NCBI GenBank assembly: GCA_038238015.1
Contig: JBBRYA010000011.1
Span: 1 to 64,000 of the forward strand
DNA from: DASQFQ01 sp038238015
Lineage (GTDB): Bacteria > Actinomycetota > Thermoleophilia > Solirubrobacterales > Solirubrobacteraceae
Reading direction: 5' to 3'
Length of the DNA stretch: 64,000 bases
The position numbers and the translations under genes are program-made. Position 1 is the stretch's first letter; each line of letters begins with the position of its first letter. Below are positions 9,056-17,252 of the stretch, piece by piece. Under the pieces are notes generated by a model. The model was not told the origin of the DNA and did not search any database. It was given only the letters and a program-made list of their open reading frames with translations.

Positions 9056-9520
9056 ATGGACGTCCTCGTACTCATCGACAAGCTGGACGATCTCGTCCAC
9101 AACGCCAAGACGATGCCCATGACGGCATCGGTGCGCGTGGATCGTGAGGAGATCTACGACATCCTCGACCAGATGCGCGCGACGATCCCCGAGGAGATCA
9201 AGCAGGCGCGCTGGATCGTCAAGGAGCGCCAGGAGATGCTCGCCGAGGCCAAGCGCGAGGCCGAGCGGATCGTCAAGGAGGCGCGCGAGCGCCAGTCCGA
9301 GCTCGTGTCGCAGCAGGAGGTCACCAAGCAGGCCGAGCGCCAGGCCGAGGACATCGTCGAGGACGCCCGTGCCCGCGAGCGCGAGATCCGCCTCGGCGCC
9401 GAGGACTACGCCGACGAGATCCTCAACACGCTCGAGGTCAACCTCTCGAAGTTCATCGCCGCCGTCCAGCGTGGGCGCGAGCGGCTGCAGGGCAAGGACG
9501 AGCCGGCCGAAGTCGGCTAG
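9056..9520 (+). CDS. conserved actinobacterial coiled-coil protein
   Basis: A 154-residue soluble protein, preceded by AGGAG 6 nt before the ATG. Residues 1-50 are predicted helical (VLIDKLDDLVHNAK), then a long charged coiled coil follows from about 55 to 120, rich in Ala/Glu/Arg heptads (EAKREAERIVKEARERQ), resembling DivIVA-like or ATP-synthase b-subunit-like coils. Similar proteins occur near coaD, yceD and rnc in other actinobacteria (Rv2927c type), a cell-envelope/division setting, but I cannot assign a function. Confidence 0.75.
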   Translation: MDVLVLIDKLDDLVHNAKTMPMTASVRVDREEIYDILDQMRATIPEEIKQARWIVKERQEMLAEAKREAERIVKEARERQSELVSQQEVTKQAERQAEDIVEDARAREREIRLGAEDYADEILNTLEVNLSKFIAAVQRGRERLQGKDEPAEVG

Positions 9521-9584
9521 CTCCTCAGGCCAGCCTCCTCAGAGCTTCCTCAAGCCGCCTTCGGGTCCGGACGATGCATCGGCG

Positions 9585-10154
9585 ATGCGCTCGCTCCGCA
9601 CCGTCCTGCCGTTGCTGCTCGCCGCGCTCGCGCTCAGCGGATGCGCGCATACGGGCGCGCAGGACGCGGCGGCGAAGCTGCCCGACGTCGACGGCTGCGC
9701 CGGCTCGCAGCTGCGCCCGTCCCCGGCGAACGCCCCTGAGGTGCGCGCCGCGACGCTGTGCCTGATCAACGCGGAGCGTGCGCGAGCCGGCGAGGGGGCG
9801 CTGACCGTCAACCCGCTGCTGACGCGGGCGGCTGAGGCCCACTCGCTCGACATGGCCCAGCGCAAGTTCTTCGAGCACCGCAACCCCGACGGCGTCGAGG
9901 CGGAGGCGCGGATCGTCCAGAGCGGCTACCCGCCGCTCCACATCGGGGAGAACCTCGCCTGGGGCGAGACCTACCTGAGCACGCCCGCCAGCGTCATGAA
10001 GCACTGGATGGAGAGCCCGGGGCACAAGGCCAACATCCTCCAGGGCGCGTATCGCGAGATCGGTATCGGCCTCGCCTACCAGGCGCCCGAGCCGCAGGAC
10101 GAGCCGGTCCCGGCCGCGATCTACACGACGGACTTCGGAGCCGGCGGGCGCTAG
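9585..10154 (+). CDS. CAP/SCP-domain lipoprotein
   Basis: A 189-residue exported protein. Residues 1-19 form a signal peptide ending in the lipobox LALSGC, so Cys20 would be lipidated. The CAP (cysteine-rich secretory/PR-1) domain covers about 50-185, with LINAERARAG, LTRAAEAHSLDMA, FFEHRNPDG, IGENLAWG and HWMESPGHKANIL holding the paired His/Glu cavity residues. Bacterial CAP proteins are extracytoplasmic and poorly understood. The ATG start was chosen because it gives an intact signal peptide. It lies between a cytosolic coiled-coil gene and an ABC exporter. Confidence 0.88.
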   Translation: MRSLRTVLPLLLAALALSGCAHTGAQDAAAKLPDVDGCAGSQLRPSPANAPEVRAATLCLINAERARAGEGALTVNPLLTRAAEAHSLDMAQRKFFEHRNPDGVEAEARIVQSGYPPLHIGENLAWGETYLSTPASVMKHWMESPGHKANILQGAYREIGIGLAYQAPEPQDEPVPAAIYTTDFGAGGR

Positions 10155-10168
10155 CGGCGCGGACCCGG

Positions 10169-10174
10169 TATCCC
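10169..10174 (+). promoter_or_regulatory. -10 box, leaderless promoter of the ABC exporter
   Basis: TATCCC ends 7 nt before the GTG start of the ATPase gene, with no Shine-Dalgarno sequence between. Confidence 0.4.
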
Positions 10175-10181
10175 TCCCGGG

Positions 10182-11072
10182 GTGCTGGAGCTCATCGATC
10201 TGCGGCGGCGCTACGGCGACGTCGTCGCCCTCGACGGTCTGTCCTTCAGCGTCGAGCCCGGGCAGATGTTCGGCTTCGTCGGACCCAACGGCGCGGGCAA
10301 GACGACCGCGATGCGGATCGTGCTCGGCGTCCTGACGCCCGACTCGGGCGAGGTCCGCTGGCGCGGTGCGCCGATCGACCTCGCGGGGCGCGCGCGCTTC
10401 GGCTACATGCCTGAGGAGCGCGGGCTGTACCCGAAGATGCGCGTGCGCGACCAGCTCGAGTACTTCGCGCTGCTGCACGGCGTGCCGAAGGCGCGGGCCG
10501 CCGCGGCGGCGCAGGACTGGATGGAGCGCCTCGAGGTCGCGGGGCACGCGGGCGACCGCGTCGAGGCGCTCTCGCTCGGCAACCAGCAGCGCGTCCAGCT
10601 GGGCGCGGCGCTCGTCCACGACCCGGAGCTGCTGGTCCTCGACGAGCCGTTCTCGGGCCTCGACCCCGTCGGGGTCGACGTCCTCAGCGGCGTGCTCGGC
10701 GAGCTGGCGCAGTCGGGAGTCCCGGTGCTGTTCTCCTCCCATCAGCTCGAGCTCGTCGAGCGGCTGTGCGAGTCGGTGGCGATCGTCAAGGACGGCCGGC
10801 TGGTCGCCTCCGGTGCGGTGGCCGATCTGCGCGAGCGCGGCGCCGGCGGTCCGACGGTCCGCGTCGGGGTGCGCGGCGCGCGCGAGGGCTGGCTCCAGGC
10901 GCTGCCGGGGGCCGAGGTCGTCGGGCACGACGGCAGCGGCGCCCTGGTCGCACTGACCGGCCTCACGCCCGACGCCCTGCTGGACGCCGCGCGGGCCGCC
11001 GGGACCGTCACGCACTTCGCGCTGGAGCGCCCCACGCTCACCGATCTCTTCCGCAAGGCGGTCGCGGCGTGA
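10182..11072 (+). CDS. ABC-2 type transporter ATP-binding protein
   Basis: A 296-residue ATPase. Walker A is GPNGAGKTTAM (residues about 31-41), the signature is the variant SLGNQQRVQL in place of LSGGQ, Walker B is LLVLDEPFSGLDP, and the switch His is in FSSHQLELVE. The C-terminal 80 residues form the regulatory extension common in NatA/DrrA-like exporters. The next gene, its permease, overlaps by 4 nt. Substrate unknown; export of a drug, sodium or lipid is possible for this class. Confidence 0.93.
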   Translation: MLELIDLRRRYGDVVALDGLSFSVEPGQMFGFVGPNGAGKTTAMRIVLGVLTPDSGEVRWRGAPIDLAGRARFGYMPEERGLYPKMRVRDQLEYFALLHGVPKARAAAAAQDWMERLEVAGHAGDRVEALSLGNQQRVQLGAALVHDPELLVLDEPFSGLDPVGVDVLSGVLGELAQSGVPVLFSSHQLELVERLCESVAIVKDGRLVASGAVADLRERGAGGPTVRVGVRGAREGWLQALPGAEVVGHDGSGALVALTGLTPDALLDAARAAGTVTHFALERPTLTDLFRKAVAA

Positions 11073-12250
11073 GCGCCCTGGCCGAGCGCTCGGCCGTGGC
11101 CCTGGTCGCGCGCCGCGAGGTCACCGAGCGGGTGCGCGAGCGCTCGTTTCTGATCTCAACCGCGGTCACGGCGACGATCGTCGTGCTCGTCTCGGTCCTG
11201 CCCACGCTGCTGGGCGCGGGCGGTCCGACGACCTATGACCTCGCGGTCTCCGACCCCGCCGCGCTGCCCGTCGCGCGGGCGGCGGCGAGCGACGCCGGTG
11301 CCTTCAAGCTCCGGCTGCACCTCCAGCGCCTCTCGCCGTCGCGCGCGCAGGGGGCGCTCGACGGCGGCGGCGTGGATGCGGTGCTCTCCCGGCGCGGGCT
11401 CGCCTCGCGCGAGCAGGCCGACGCCCAGCTGGTCGCGCTGCTCCAGACCGCCGACCGCGACGTCAGCCGCGCGCAGGCGCTGCGCGCGGCGGGGCTGCAC
11501 GGAGGCGTGCTGCAGCGCGCCATGGACCCGCCGCCGCTGCGCGTGGTCAGCGCCAAGGCGCCGGATCCCGAGCGCGACCGCAAGGGGCGCTTCGCGTTCG
11601 TCGCGGTGCTCGTGCTCTACGGCCAGCTGCTCACCTTCGGCTTCCTGCTGGCCAGCGGGGTGGTGGAGGAGAAGTCCTCGAGGGTCGTCGAGGTGCTGCT
11701 CGCGACGATCCGGCCGCGCACGCTGCTGGCCGGCAAGGTGATCGGGCTGGGCCTCATCGGGCTCGGTCAGCTGCTCGTCATCACGGCCATCGGCCTGACG
11801 GCCGGGACCGCGGCGGGGTCGATCACGCTCAACGGCGAGATCCTGGCGGCGGCGGGGCTGGCGGTCGCGTGGTTCGTGCTCGGCTACGCGTTCTACGCCG
11901 GAGCCTTTGCCTGCGCGGGGGCGCTCGTCCCGCGCCAGGAGGAGCTGCAGTCCTCGATCGCGCCGCTCACGTTAATGATCCTCGTCTCGTTCTTCCTCGC
12001 CTTCGCTGTGCTCGACGACCCGAGCGGCACGCTCGCCCACGTGACGTCCTTCATCCCCATGACCGCGCCGATGACGATGCCGCCCCGGATCGCCCTCGGG
12101 GAGGCCTCGCCGCTGGAGATCGTGGGCGCCTTCGTGGTCACCGCGCTCGCGGCCGCGGCGCTGATCCCGCTGGCGGGCCGGATCTACTCCAACGCGATCC
12201 TGCGCACCGGCACGGCGATCAGGCTGCGCGAGGCGTGGCGGCTGCGGTGA
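11069..12250 (+). CDS. ABC-2 type transporter permease (NatB-like)
   Basis: A 393-residue membrane protein starting at a GTG that overlaps the ATPase stop. The first segment (about 28-50) spans the membrane, followed by a roughly 150-residue extracytoplasmic domain, and then a cluster of five or so hydrophobic segments between about 178 and 375. GVVEEKSSRVVEVLLATIRP is the coupling motif typical of ABC2_membrane_3 permeases. It pairs with the preceding ATPase as one exporter. The gene ends 29 nt before one arm of an inverted repeat. Confidence 0.9.
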   Translation: MSALAERSAVALVARREVTERVRERSFLISTAVTATIVVLVSVLPTLLGAGGPTTYDLAVSDPAALPVARAAASDAGAFKLRLHLQRLSPSRAQGALDGGGVDAVLSRRGLASREQADAQLVALLQTADRDVSRAQALRAAGLHGGVLQRAMDPPPLRVVSAKAPDPERDRKGRFAFVAVLVLYGQLLTFGFLLASGVVEEKSSRVVEVLLATIRPRTLLAGKVIGLGLIGLGQLLVITAIGLTAGTAAGSITLNGEILAAAGLAVAWFVLGYAFYAGAFACAGALVPRQEELQSSIAPLTLMILVSFFLAFAVLDDPSGTLAHVTSFIPMTAPMTMPPRIALGEASPLEIVGAFVVTALAAAALIPLAGRIYSNAILRTGTAIRLREAWRLR

Positions 12251-12278
12251 GGTGAGGGTTCGCGTTCGCGGCGGGCCC

Positions 12279-12467
12279 GGCGAACGTCAACGGCGGCTGG
12301 GTAGGAGGGAGGCCCCTGCGGTGGGGTCGGCTCGGGCGGGGTGCTCGCCGCGCGAGGATTCGCGCCACCGTCCTGCCCTGACATCGCAGAGCGATACCTA
12401 TCCAGGATGGCTGCCCCAGAATCGGCCGGCACCCACTCCCTTACCCAGCCCGCGGTTGACGTTCGCC
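12279..12467. repeat. 189-bp element bounded by 25-bp inverted repeats
   Basis: The arms 12279-12303 and 12442-12467 are reverse complements apart from one substitution and one indel; both contain GGCGAACGTCAAC and CTGGGTA. The element sits alone between two convergent genes, 28 nt from one stop and 19 nt from the other, and holds no convincing reading frame. It could be a miniature mobile element or a large bidirectional terminator-like structure. No second copy was seen in the window. Confidence 0.6.
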
Positions 12468-12486
12468 CCGCGCGTCACCGACCGCG

Positions 12487-13779
12487 TCAAGCCGCGTCGT
12501 CGACCTCGGCAGCCGCCAGCATCCCGTCGATCTCGCGCAGGTGCGTACGCACGCGCTCGTCGAGCCCCGTCAGGATCTTGCGCGCCTCCTCGATGCCGCC
12601 GGCGGCCGTCGTGAGCTGGGACTTGACCCGGCGCACGTCCTCCATCGCCCCGAGCGCGCGCTCGACCTCGGCGCGCACGGCCGCGGCATCGAGGCCGGCG
12701 CCGTCGGCTCGCGCGACGAGCACGCGTGCGCGGGCGAGCGAGTAGGCGACCTCGAGCCCGAGGCGCCCCTCCTCGGGGTCGTAGACCACGAATAGCTTGT
12801 CGCCGTTGACCTCGTGCAGCTGCGGGGTCCGCGCGGGCAGCAGCTCGGCGGAGGGCACCACCCACACGCCGTAGCCCGCGTCGCGCTGCGCCATCGCCTC
12901 GTCGAGCTCGGCCAGCGCGGCCTTCTTGGACTTCTGGGAGTTCTTGGCCTCGAACACGATCCGCGCCCGGGCGGGCCCGGCGCACCCGTCGATGCCGACG
13001 AGCACGTCGCCCTTGCGCCCGCCGGCGCCGCGGACGTCGCCGACCGCGTCGCAGTCGTCGCCGCGGCCGTGGGCGATCGAGCCGACGGCGTCGAGCACCG
13101 CCTCCTCGTAGGGGCGCCCCTTGGCGGTCGAGCGGTCGTGCTCGGCGGCGACCTCGACCTGCTTCTCGCGCTCGGAGTGCAGCTTCTGGACCTCCAGCGC
13201 CAGCGCGGTCAGCCGCTCGTTGAGGACCCGCTGGTGCTCGGCCTGCTGCTCGGCCCCCTGCTTGATCGCGGCGACCGCCATACGCTGGAAGCCGGCCAGC
13301 GGGTTGGAGGCGTCGGCCGAGGAGAACTGCCGGACGATGTCGTCGCGGATGTTCACGCCGGCCTCGGTGATGACCGTGCGCATCTGGTGCTGGACGGCCT
13401 GGCTTGACCCGTCGCCGAAGTGCTTCTCGAGCGCGCGGAAGAGGTGCCCCGTCTCGGCCCCGAACGCCTCGTCGAACTTGCGCGCGAACGCCTCCGTGAC
13501 CTCGCCGGCGCCCTTGGAGATCGTCGTCTCGGCCTCGCGCGTGGACTTCTCCAGGTCGGCCCGGAACAGCTCAACGGTCGCCCCGGCCTGCTCGCGATCG
13601 AGCACGCGCGTGCCGATCTCCAGCGCGTCGGCGACGACCTTCGCCGGGTCCTCGCCGGCCTCAACGCGCGTGCGGATCAGCTGCACGGCGGCGCGGTCGG
13701 TGATCGTCAGCCCGTCGACGACGATCGCGTTGGCGAGGATCGAGATGCGCGGCTGGCGGAGGGGGGTGGCGGCTTCCAT
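12487..13779 (-). CDS. coiled-coil protein with PD-(D/E)XK nuclease-like core
   Basis: A 430-residue protein I do not recognise by name. Residues 1-210 are mostly helical, with a coiled coil near 180-215. Residues 220-330 look like a restriction-endonuclease fold: GRPYEEAVLDAV, then KGDVLVGI, then RIVFEAKN, which fits the E...(G)D...ExK active site of PD-(D/E)XK nucleases, followed by YGVWVVPS. The C-terminal 100 residues are again helical. RmuC-like or DNA-damage roles are plausible but unproven. A TACGCT box lies 14 nt before the ATG. It has no operon partner. Confidence 0.7.
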   Translation of the reverse strand: MEAATPLRQPRISILANAIVVDGLTITDRAAVQLIRTRVEAGEDPAKVVADALEIGTRVLDREQAGATVELFRADLEKSTREAETTISKGAGEVTEAFARKFDEAFGAETGHLFRALEKHFGDGSSQAVQHQMRTVITEAGVNIRDDIVRQFSSADASNPLAGFQRMAVAAIKQGAEQQAEHQRVLNERLTALALEVQKLHSEREKQVEVAAEHDRSTAKGRPYEEAVLDAVGSIAHGRGDDCDAVGDVRGAGGRKGDVLVGIDGCAGPARARIVFEAKNSQKSKKAALAELDEAMAQRDAGYGVWVVPSAELLPARTPQLHEVNGDKLFVVYDPEEGRLGLEVAYSLARARVLVARADGAGLDAAAVRAEVERALGAMEDVRRVKSQLTTAAGGIEEARKILTGLDERVRTHLREIDGMLAAAEVDDAA

Positions 13780-13818
13780 GATCAGAACGTCGCAGCGTAC
13801 GCCCGGGTCCTGACGGAA

Positions 13819-14088
13819 TCACTGCACGGAAAACCCCTGCAACCCCTCGGGCTCCTCGTCGGCGACCTCGAGCTCGGACACCTCGGCGCTGCCCGGACCG
13901 CCGCGGCACAGCTCGACCATCGCGTCGACGGCGTCCGCCTTGCCCTCGAACACGGCCTCAACGGTGCCCTCGCCGGTGTTGCGCACCCAGCCCGCGACGC
14001 CGCGTCGCTGCGCCTCCTCGCGCGTCGCGTCGCGGAAGAACACGCCCTGCACCCGGCCGTAGGCGGTGATGCGCCTGCGCGTCGACAT
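13819..14088 (-). CDS. acyP: acylphosphatase
   Basis: An 89-residue acylphosphatase that hydrolyses acyl phosphates. The phosphate loop YGRVQGVFFRDAT carries the catalytic Arg, and GWVRNTGEGTVEAVFEG carries the catalytic Asn. The C terminus (LQGFSVQ) is typical. It is divergent from the macrodomain gene, and both starts are served by one symmetric TACCGTA sequence. Confidence 0.95.
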   Translation of the reverse strand: MSTRRRITAYGRVQGVFFRDATREEAQRRGVAGWVRNTGEGTVEAVFEGKADAVDAMVELCRGGPGSAEVSELEVADEEPEGLQGFSVQ

Positions 14089-14096
14089 CGGCTGGG

Positions 14097-14103
14097 TACC
14101 GTA
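14097..14103. promoter_or_regulatory. symmetric bidirectional -10 element TACCGTA
   Basis: Read rightward, TACCGT ends 7 nt before the macrodomain ATG; read leftward, TACGGT ends 9 nt before the acyP ATG. The two hexamers overlap by five bases, so the two genes cannot both be bound by RNA polymerase at once. Confidence 0.55.
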
Positions 14104-14109
14104 GCCCGC

Positions 14110-14616
14110 ATGGCTGGCATCGAGGTGCTCGACACCGACATCACGCAGCTCGAGGTCGACGCCATCGCCAACGCCGCCAACACCGATCTCGCCCACGGGG
14201 GCGGCGTCGCGGGCGCGATCTCGCGCGCGGGCGGCGCCACCGTGCAGGAGGAGTCAGACGCCAAGGCGCCGATCGGCCTCGGCGAGGCGGTGGAGACCGG
14301 CGCGGGGGAGATGCCGAGCCGCTGGGTCATCCACGCCGCGACGATGGAGCTCGGCGGGCCGACGTCGGCAGAGATCATCCGCGCCGCGACGGCCGCGACC
14401 CTGCGCAGGGCCGGCGAGCTGGGCGCCCGCAGCCTCGCCCTGGTCGCGTTCGGCACCGGCGTCGGGCGCTTCCCGGTCGAGGAGGCCGCGCGGATCGAGG
14501 CCGAGGAGGTCGCCCGCCACCTGAGCGAGGGATCGAGCCTGGAGCGCGTGGTGTTCGCGGTCCACGGCGAGACTGCGCGCCGGGCCTTTCAGGCCGCGGT
14601 CGACGCCGTCTCGTGA
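14110..14616 (+). CDS. macrodomain protein (ADP-ribose / O-acetyl-ADP-ribose hydrolase-like)
   Basis: A single macrodomain of 168 aa. VDAIANAANTDLAHGGGVAGAI (about residues 17-38) is the ADP-ribose-binding loop with the conserved Asn pair and the glycine run, and ALVAFGTGVGRFP forms the second phosphate-binding loop. Members deacetylate O-acetyl-ADP-ribose or reverse ADP-ribosylation; which applies is not visible. ATG start is leaderless. The stop overlaps the next gene by 4 nt. Confidence 0.93.
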   Translation: MAGIEVLDTDITQLEVDAIANAANTDLAHGGGVAGAISRAGGATVQEESDAKAPIGLGEAVETGAGEMPSRWVIHAATMELGGPTSAEIIRAATAATLRRAGELGARSLALVAFGTGVGRFPVEEAARIEAEEVARHLSEGSSLERVVFAVHGETARRAFQAAVDAVS

Positions 14617-15560
14617 GCGATCCCTTCGGCGACGAGCTGGCCGCCGAGGGCGGCGTCCGCGCCCCCGCGCAGGCCACCGCGCGCCTGCGCGGCCTCCTGA
14701 GCGCCGAGCTGCGCCGCGGCGAGGCCGAGCTCGGCCGCTCCCGATCGGGCCTGGTGACCGTCGCGTTCGCGGTCAGCGGCGAGCGCCTGCTGGCGGCCGT
14801 ACCCGTCCCGTCCGCCCTGCGCGCCGACCCGGACGCCGCGGGCGAGCGCGCCTGGCTGCTGACCGCCGCGGCGGTCGGCGCCCTCGTGGCGCTCACCGAG
14901 CCGCCCCCCGCCGCGACGGCGGCGGAGCTCGAGCTGCTCGCGGGCGAGCTGGCCGGCGGCTTCCTGCTGCTCGACCATCCCGCCGCGGGCCTCGAGCCCG
15001 GTGCCCTCGACGAGCTCGCGCCGCTCGCCTTCGAGGACCACGCGGGGGAGATCGACCGCCTGCGCGCGCGCGGGCTCGCGGTGCCGGCCGGGGTGCTCGG
15101 CGAGGTCGCACCGGGGCGCGAGCCGGTCGGCGCAGGACATCCGCTGCGGATCGCCGAGGCCGTCGCGCGGCTCGGCGGGCTGCCCGCGCAGCAGGCCTCG
15201 GTGGAGGAGCACGACGAGGCGGTGCTGGCGCTGATCGAGCCGGCCGACCGCGCGACGCGACCGCACGAGGATCCGGAGCCGGCGCGCCGGATCGCCCGGC
15301 GGATCCTCCAGCGCTTGGACGGCATGGGCAAGTGGGGCGGCTACCACACGGACTTCGCGCACCTCGCCCGCGGCTTCGCCGGCAACGACCGCCAGCTCGC
15401 CTCCGGGGTGGGCGAGGCGCTGCTCGCCGCGGGCCTGCTGGCCGAGAAGCCCTCGGTCGGCCAGCGCCACGTATTCCTCAACCCGCGGCGAGCCGCGGAC
15501 ATCCACCGCCTGATCGAGACGGGAGGCGAGATCCAAGGGCTCAAGCTGCCGGAAAAGTGA
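14613..15560 (+). CDS. conserved hypothetical protein with winged-helix-like C terminus
   Basis: A 315-residue soluble protein, Ala/Leu/Glu-rich. No family recognised. Residues 1-110 include a helical segment and a beta-rich stretch (GLVTVAFAVSGERLLAAVPV). The C-terminal 80 residues (KWGGYHTDFAHLARGF, then DRQLASGVGEALLAAGLL and HVFLNPRRAADIHRLIETG) resemble a winged-helix DNA-binding or PCI-like domain. The GTG start overlaps the macrodomain stop, so it is translated with it; a shared role in nucleotide or ADP-ribose signalling is only a guess. Confidence 0.6.
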   Translation: MSDPFGDELAAEGGVRAPAQATARLRGLLSAELRRGEAELGRSRSGLVTVAFAVSGERLLAAVPVPSALRADPDAAGERAWLLTAAAVGALVALTEPPPAATAAELELLAGELAGGFLLLDHPAAGLEPGALDELAPLAFEDHAGEIDRLRARGLAVPAGVLGEVAPGREPVGAGHPLRIAEAVARLGGLPAQQASVEEHDEAVLALIEPADRATRPHEDPEPARRIARRILQRLDGMGKWGGYHTDFAHLARGFAGNDRQLASGVGEALLAAGLLAEKPSVGQRHVFLNPRRAADIHRLIETGGEIQGLKLPEK

Positions 15561-15573
15561 AAGACTCGCGCCC

Positions 15574-17229
15574 ATGTCCCTGCCCGAGCAAGTGTCCTCG
15601 AAGCTGCACACGCTGGCCACGCTGGCCGGAGCGGGCCTCATCGCTCCCACGCGCCCCGACCGCCTGCTGCGCACCGCCGTCGCGCTCGTGCGCTGGGGGC
15701 CGACCCCGGCGGCCGGCTACGCGACCGCGGCGGCGCGGTTCCCGGACGACCTGGCGCTGATCGACGAGCTCGGGCAGCTCAGCTTCCGCGAGGTCCACGA
15801 GCGCACCAACGCCCTGGCCCATGCACTGGCCGACGACGGGGTCAACGAGGGCGACGGCATCGGGATCATGTGCCGCAACCACCGCGGCTTCGTCGACGCC
15901 GTCGTGGCGTGCTCCAAGCTCGGCGCCCACGCCCTGTTTCTCAACACCTCCTTCTCGGGCCCGCAGCTGACCGACGTCGCCGCGCGCGAGAAGCCCAAGG
16001 CGATGATCTTCGACGAGGAGTTCGCCGAGGTGCTGGCCGACGCGGGCACGCGGCGCAAGCGCTACATCGCCTGGCGCGAGCCCGACTCCGACATCAAGGA
16101 CCCCGCGCTCGAAACGCTGATCGAGCAGGGCGACCCCGCCGACGTCGTGCCGCCCGCCGAGCCGGGGAAGGCGATCATCCTCACCTCGGGGACGACCGGC
16201 ACGCCCAAGGGCGCCTCGCGCGACCAGCCCTCCTCGCTCGACCCGATCGCCGCGCTGCTGTCGAAGATCCCGCTCAAGGCGCGCCAGAAGACGATGGTCG
16301 CCGCGCCGCTGTTCCACGCCTGGGGGTTCGCGCACTTCTCGCTCGCGCTCGGGCTCTCCTCGACGATCGTGCTGCGACGCAAGTTCGACCCCGAGGCGAC
16401 GCTCTCGCTGACCGCCCAGCACGGCTGCACGGCGCTCGTGGTGGTGCCGGTGATGCTCCAGCGCATCCTCGAGCTGCCCGACGAGGTGCTCGACCGCTAC
16501 GACCTCTCCGAGGTCAAGGCGGTTCCGGTCTCGGGCTCGGCGCTGCCCGGCAACCTGTCCGAGCGCTGGATGGACCACTTCGGCGAGAACCTGTTCAACC
16601 TCTACGGCTCGACCGAGGTGGCATGGGCGAGCATCGCCACCCCGCAGGACCTGCGCGCCGCGCCCGGGACCGCCGGCAGGACGCCGCGCGGGACGATCGT
16701 GCGGATCTACGACGACGACGGCAACGCGGTCGAGGCGGGGCAGAGCGGCCGCATCTTCGTCGGCAACGACATGCAGTTCGAGGGCTACACGGGCGGCGGC
16801 GGCAAGGACGTCATCGACGGCCTCATGAGCTCGGGCGACGTCGGGCACTTCGACGACGAGGGCCGCCTGTTCATCGACGGCCGCGACGACGACATGATCG
16901 TCTCGGGCGGCGAGAACGTGTTCCCCGGCGAGGTCGAGGACCTGCTCTCCGGCCACGACGCGATCGCCGAGGCGGCGGTGTTCGGCGTCGACGACGAGAA
17001 GTTCGGCCAGCGCCTGAAAGCCGTCGTGGTCAAGCGCAAGGGCAAGAAGATCACCGAGGACGAGGTCAAGAAGTACGTCAAGTCCAATCTCGCCGACTTC
17101 AAGGTCCCGCGCGACGTCGAGTTCATGAGCGAGCTGCCGCGCACCTCGACCGGGAAGGTCCTCAAGCGCGAGCTCAAGGACGACGAGGACGAGGGCGAGA
17201 AGAAGAAGCCGGCCAAGAAGAAGGGCTGA
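15574..17229 (+). CDS. acyl-CoA synthetase (AMP-dependent ligase)
   Basis: A 551-residue member of the ANL superfamily that activates a carboxylic acid, probably a fatty acid, with ATP and CoA. Motifs in order: ILTSGTTGTPKGA (about 203), FHAWGFAHF, LYGSTEVAW, DGRDDDMIVSGGENVFPGEVE, and the C-terminal catalytic Lys in RTSTGKVLKREL. The end is a Lys-rich tail (KKKPAKKKG). The start ATG lies 13 nt after the previous gene. Exact chain length preference cannot be told. Confidence 0.93.
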   Translation: MSLPEQVSSKLHTLATLAGAGLIAPTRPDRLLRTAVALVRWGPTPAAGYATAAARFPDDLALIDELGQLSFREVHERTNALAHALADDGVNEGDGIGIMCRNHRGFVDAVVACSKLGAHALFLNTSFSGPQLTDVAAREKPKAMIFDEEFAEVLADAGTRRKRYIAWREPDSDIKDPALETLIEQGDPADVVPPAEPGKAIILTSGTTGTPKGASRDQPSSLDPIAALLSKIPLKARQKTMVAAPLFHAWGFAHFSLALGLSSTIVLRRKFDPEATLSLTAQHGCTALVVVPVMLQRILELPDEVLDRYDLSEVKAVPVSGSALPGNLSERWMDHFGENLFNLYGSTEVAWASIATPQDLRAAPGTAGRTPRGTIVRIYDDDGNAVEAGQSGRIFVGNDMQFEGYTGGGGKDVIDGLMSSGDVGHFDDEGRLFIDGRDDDMIVSGGENVFPGEVEDLLSGHDAIAEAAVFGVDDEKFGQRLKAVVVKRKGKKITEDEVKKYVKSNLADFKVPRDVEFMSELPRTSTGKVLKRELKDDEDEGEKKKPAKKKG

Positions 17230-17240
17230 AGTCCCGGCGC

Positions 17241-17246
17241 TATAAG
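17241..17246 (+). promoter_or_regulatory. -10 box TATAAG, leaderless promoter of yceD
   Basis: TATAAG ends 6 nt before the ATG, which places the expected transcription start at or within a base of the start codon. Confidence 0.5.
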
Positions 17247-17252
17247 TGAGGC

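Noticed and set aside
9525..11015. A 496-codon minus-strand frame opposite the CAP lipoprotein and ABC ATPase genes
   Set aside because: Shadow frame; the plus strand has clear signal peptide, Walker and signature motifs.
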